Shown here: positions 5,717-6,378 of the stretch, piece by piece
Layout: each line of letters starts with the position of its first letter
Position numbering within the stretch: the stretch's first letter is position 1
Origin: Accumulibacter sp.
GTDB lineage: Bacteria; Pseudomonadota; Gammaproteobacteria; Burkholderiales; Rhodocyclaceae
NCBI GenBank assembly: GCA_031267455.1
Contig: JAIRZC010000088.1
Coordinates: 1-6,378 of the forward strand
Direction of reading: 5' to 3'
Length of the DNA stretch: 6,378 nt
The notes under the pieces: generated by a model
The model's input: only the letters and a program-made list of their open reading frames with translations
Told to the model about the DNA's origin: nothing
Database searches by the model: none
Translations under genes and position numbers: made by a program

Positions 5717-6378
5717 CAGCCTGACCGGCGCGATTTTCGCCGTCGAAGGCATCAAGGACGCTTGTGTCGTACTGAATGGCCCGACGGGTTGCAAGTTTTA
5801 TCACAGCGCGATTTCCGACAACCAATACATTCGCAGCCTGACTTTCCACCCCTCGGAATACTCCGCGCGTTTCCACTTTGGACAGGCGCGCGTCCCGACG
5901 ACTTTTCTGGACGCGCACGATTACGTTTTCGGAAGTCGGGAAAAAGTCTCGGAAATCCTTCGTATCCTCGTCAAGAAGGACTTCAAACTGATTGCGGTCA
6001 TCAACTCGCCCGGCGCGGCGCTGATCGGTGACGACATCGATCGCCAGCTCGCTACCGAAGCTGGCGGCATTCCCCGTTTTGCGCTCGAAAGCACGGGTTA
6101 CTCCGGGTATTTTGGGACGGGCTACCAGAACGCCTTGATGAAAGTACTCGATGCGATCGGACCTGCTCCGCGAAAGATTCGGAAAAACACGGTTAACCTG
6201 CTCGGTCTGTGCATTTACCAAAAACATTTCGAAAACAACCGTCGCGCGCTCGAGGGATTATTGAAAGCTTGCGGTATCGATGTCGTCGCGGCGCCCGGCG
6301 CCGCGGACAGCGTCGAGACGCTCATGCGTATCACCGAAGGCGCGCTGAACATCGTCGTCTATCCTGAATACGGATCGA
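5685..6378 (+). CDS. Nitrogenase component-1-like subunit, NifK/NifN/BchB-type (runs off the right edge)
   Basis: Likely heteromeric partner of the upstream fusion. The first 231 residues are visible. They show LTGAIFAVEGIKDACVVLNG (13-32), then GPTGC with Cys36 aligned to NifK Cys95, and IAVINSPGAALIGDD (103-117), the counterpart of the NifK Cys153 segment. By manual alignment Asp11 replaces NifK Cys70 and Pro109 replaces Cys153, so only Cys36 is kept in place; Cys4 and Cys27 are other possible ligands. A second Rossmann-type domain starts near residue 165 (NTVNLLGLCIYQKHF). The ATG at 5685 lies inside the upstream gene, in another frame, with purine-rich GGAAG at 5675-5679 as SD, so translational coupling is likely. 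No stop occurs before the window end. Related full-length subunits run to 400 or more residues, so roughly half is visible. Function beyond the family fold is not known. Confidence 0.92.
   Translation, partial: MSLCTENIAPDSLTGAIFAVEGIKDACVVLNGPTGCKFYHSAISDNQYIRSLTFHPSEYSARFHFGQARVPTTFLDAHDYVFGSREKVSEILRILVKKDFKLIAVINSPGAALIGDDIDRQLATEAGGIPRFALESTGYSGYFGTGYQNALMKVLDAIGPAPRKIRKNTVNLLGLCIYQKHFENNRRALEGLLKACGIDVVAAPGAADSVETLMRITEGALNIVVYPEYGS

Noticed and set aside
4817..5794. Minus-strand frame of 325 codons spanning the junction of the two nitrogenase-like genes
   Set aside because: Long only because the genes are GC-biased at codon positions; no recognisable domain, and both plus-strand genes overlap it with clear family motifs.
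5652..6227. Minus-strand frame of 191 codons
   Set aside because: Antisense to the partial NifK-like gene, which has the GPTGC and LIGDD motifs in the plus frame.
3545..6378. True nitrogenase nifHDK genes
   Set aside because: The FeMo-cofactor ligands are not found, two of three beta-side cluster cysteines are replaced, and the H-D fusion is atypical, so nif names were not assigned.
1..6378. CRISPR arrays, tRNA or rRNA genes, insertion sequences
   Set aside because: No regularly spaced repeats, no cloverleaf-like or rRNA-like sequence and no transposase motifs or terminal inverted repeats were seen.

Overview
The window looks like chromosomal DNA from a proteobacterium, most likely a betaproteobacterium. 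The RNase E N-terminus, its divergent arrangement with rluC, and the nearby sppA with a WERDxLEK...RRWGIFFK N-terminus all fit betaproteobacterial chromosomes as I know them. This assignment rests on recalled family features, not on a search.

Left part (1-2218): a divergent housekeeping pair. The 5' part of rne (RNase E) runs leftwards off the window, and rluC (23S rRNA pseudouridine synthase) runs rightwards. The 410 bp between their start codons has no gene. It holds a perfect 20-bp palindrome with an adjoining tandem heptamer and two smaller hairpins, all inside what would be the rne leader or the shared promoter region.

Middle (2219-3451): a 261-bp gap with only a doubtful 22-codon ORF that has an excellent Shine-Dalgarno sequence, followed by sppA, a membrane-anchored S49 peptidase with a GTG start.

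Right part (3545-6378): the unusual part. A 723-codon ORF encodes a complete nitrogenase Fe-protein-like (NifH-type) reductase fused in one polypeptide to a nitrogenase component-1 (NifD/E/BchN-type) domain. A second component-1-like gene (NifK/N/BchB-type) overlaps its end by 32 bp and runs off the right edge. Both Fe-protein cluster cysteines and all three alpha-side P-cluster-type cysteines are present. The FeMo-cofactor ligands (alpha Cys275 and His442 of NifD) are replaced by Tyr and Ala in my manual alignment, and the beta-like partner keeps only one of the three P-cluster cysteines at its usual place. The pair therefore looks like an ATP-driven two-component reductase on the nitrogenase/DPOR/CfbCD fold, with a DPOR-like bridging cluster and no FeMo-co site. 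It is unlikely to fix nitrogen, and its substrate cannot be read from this window. Permanent tethering of the Fe-protein to the catalytic subunit is contrary to the usual dock-and-dissociate cycle, and it is the main candidate here for an undescribed system.
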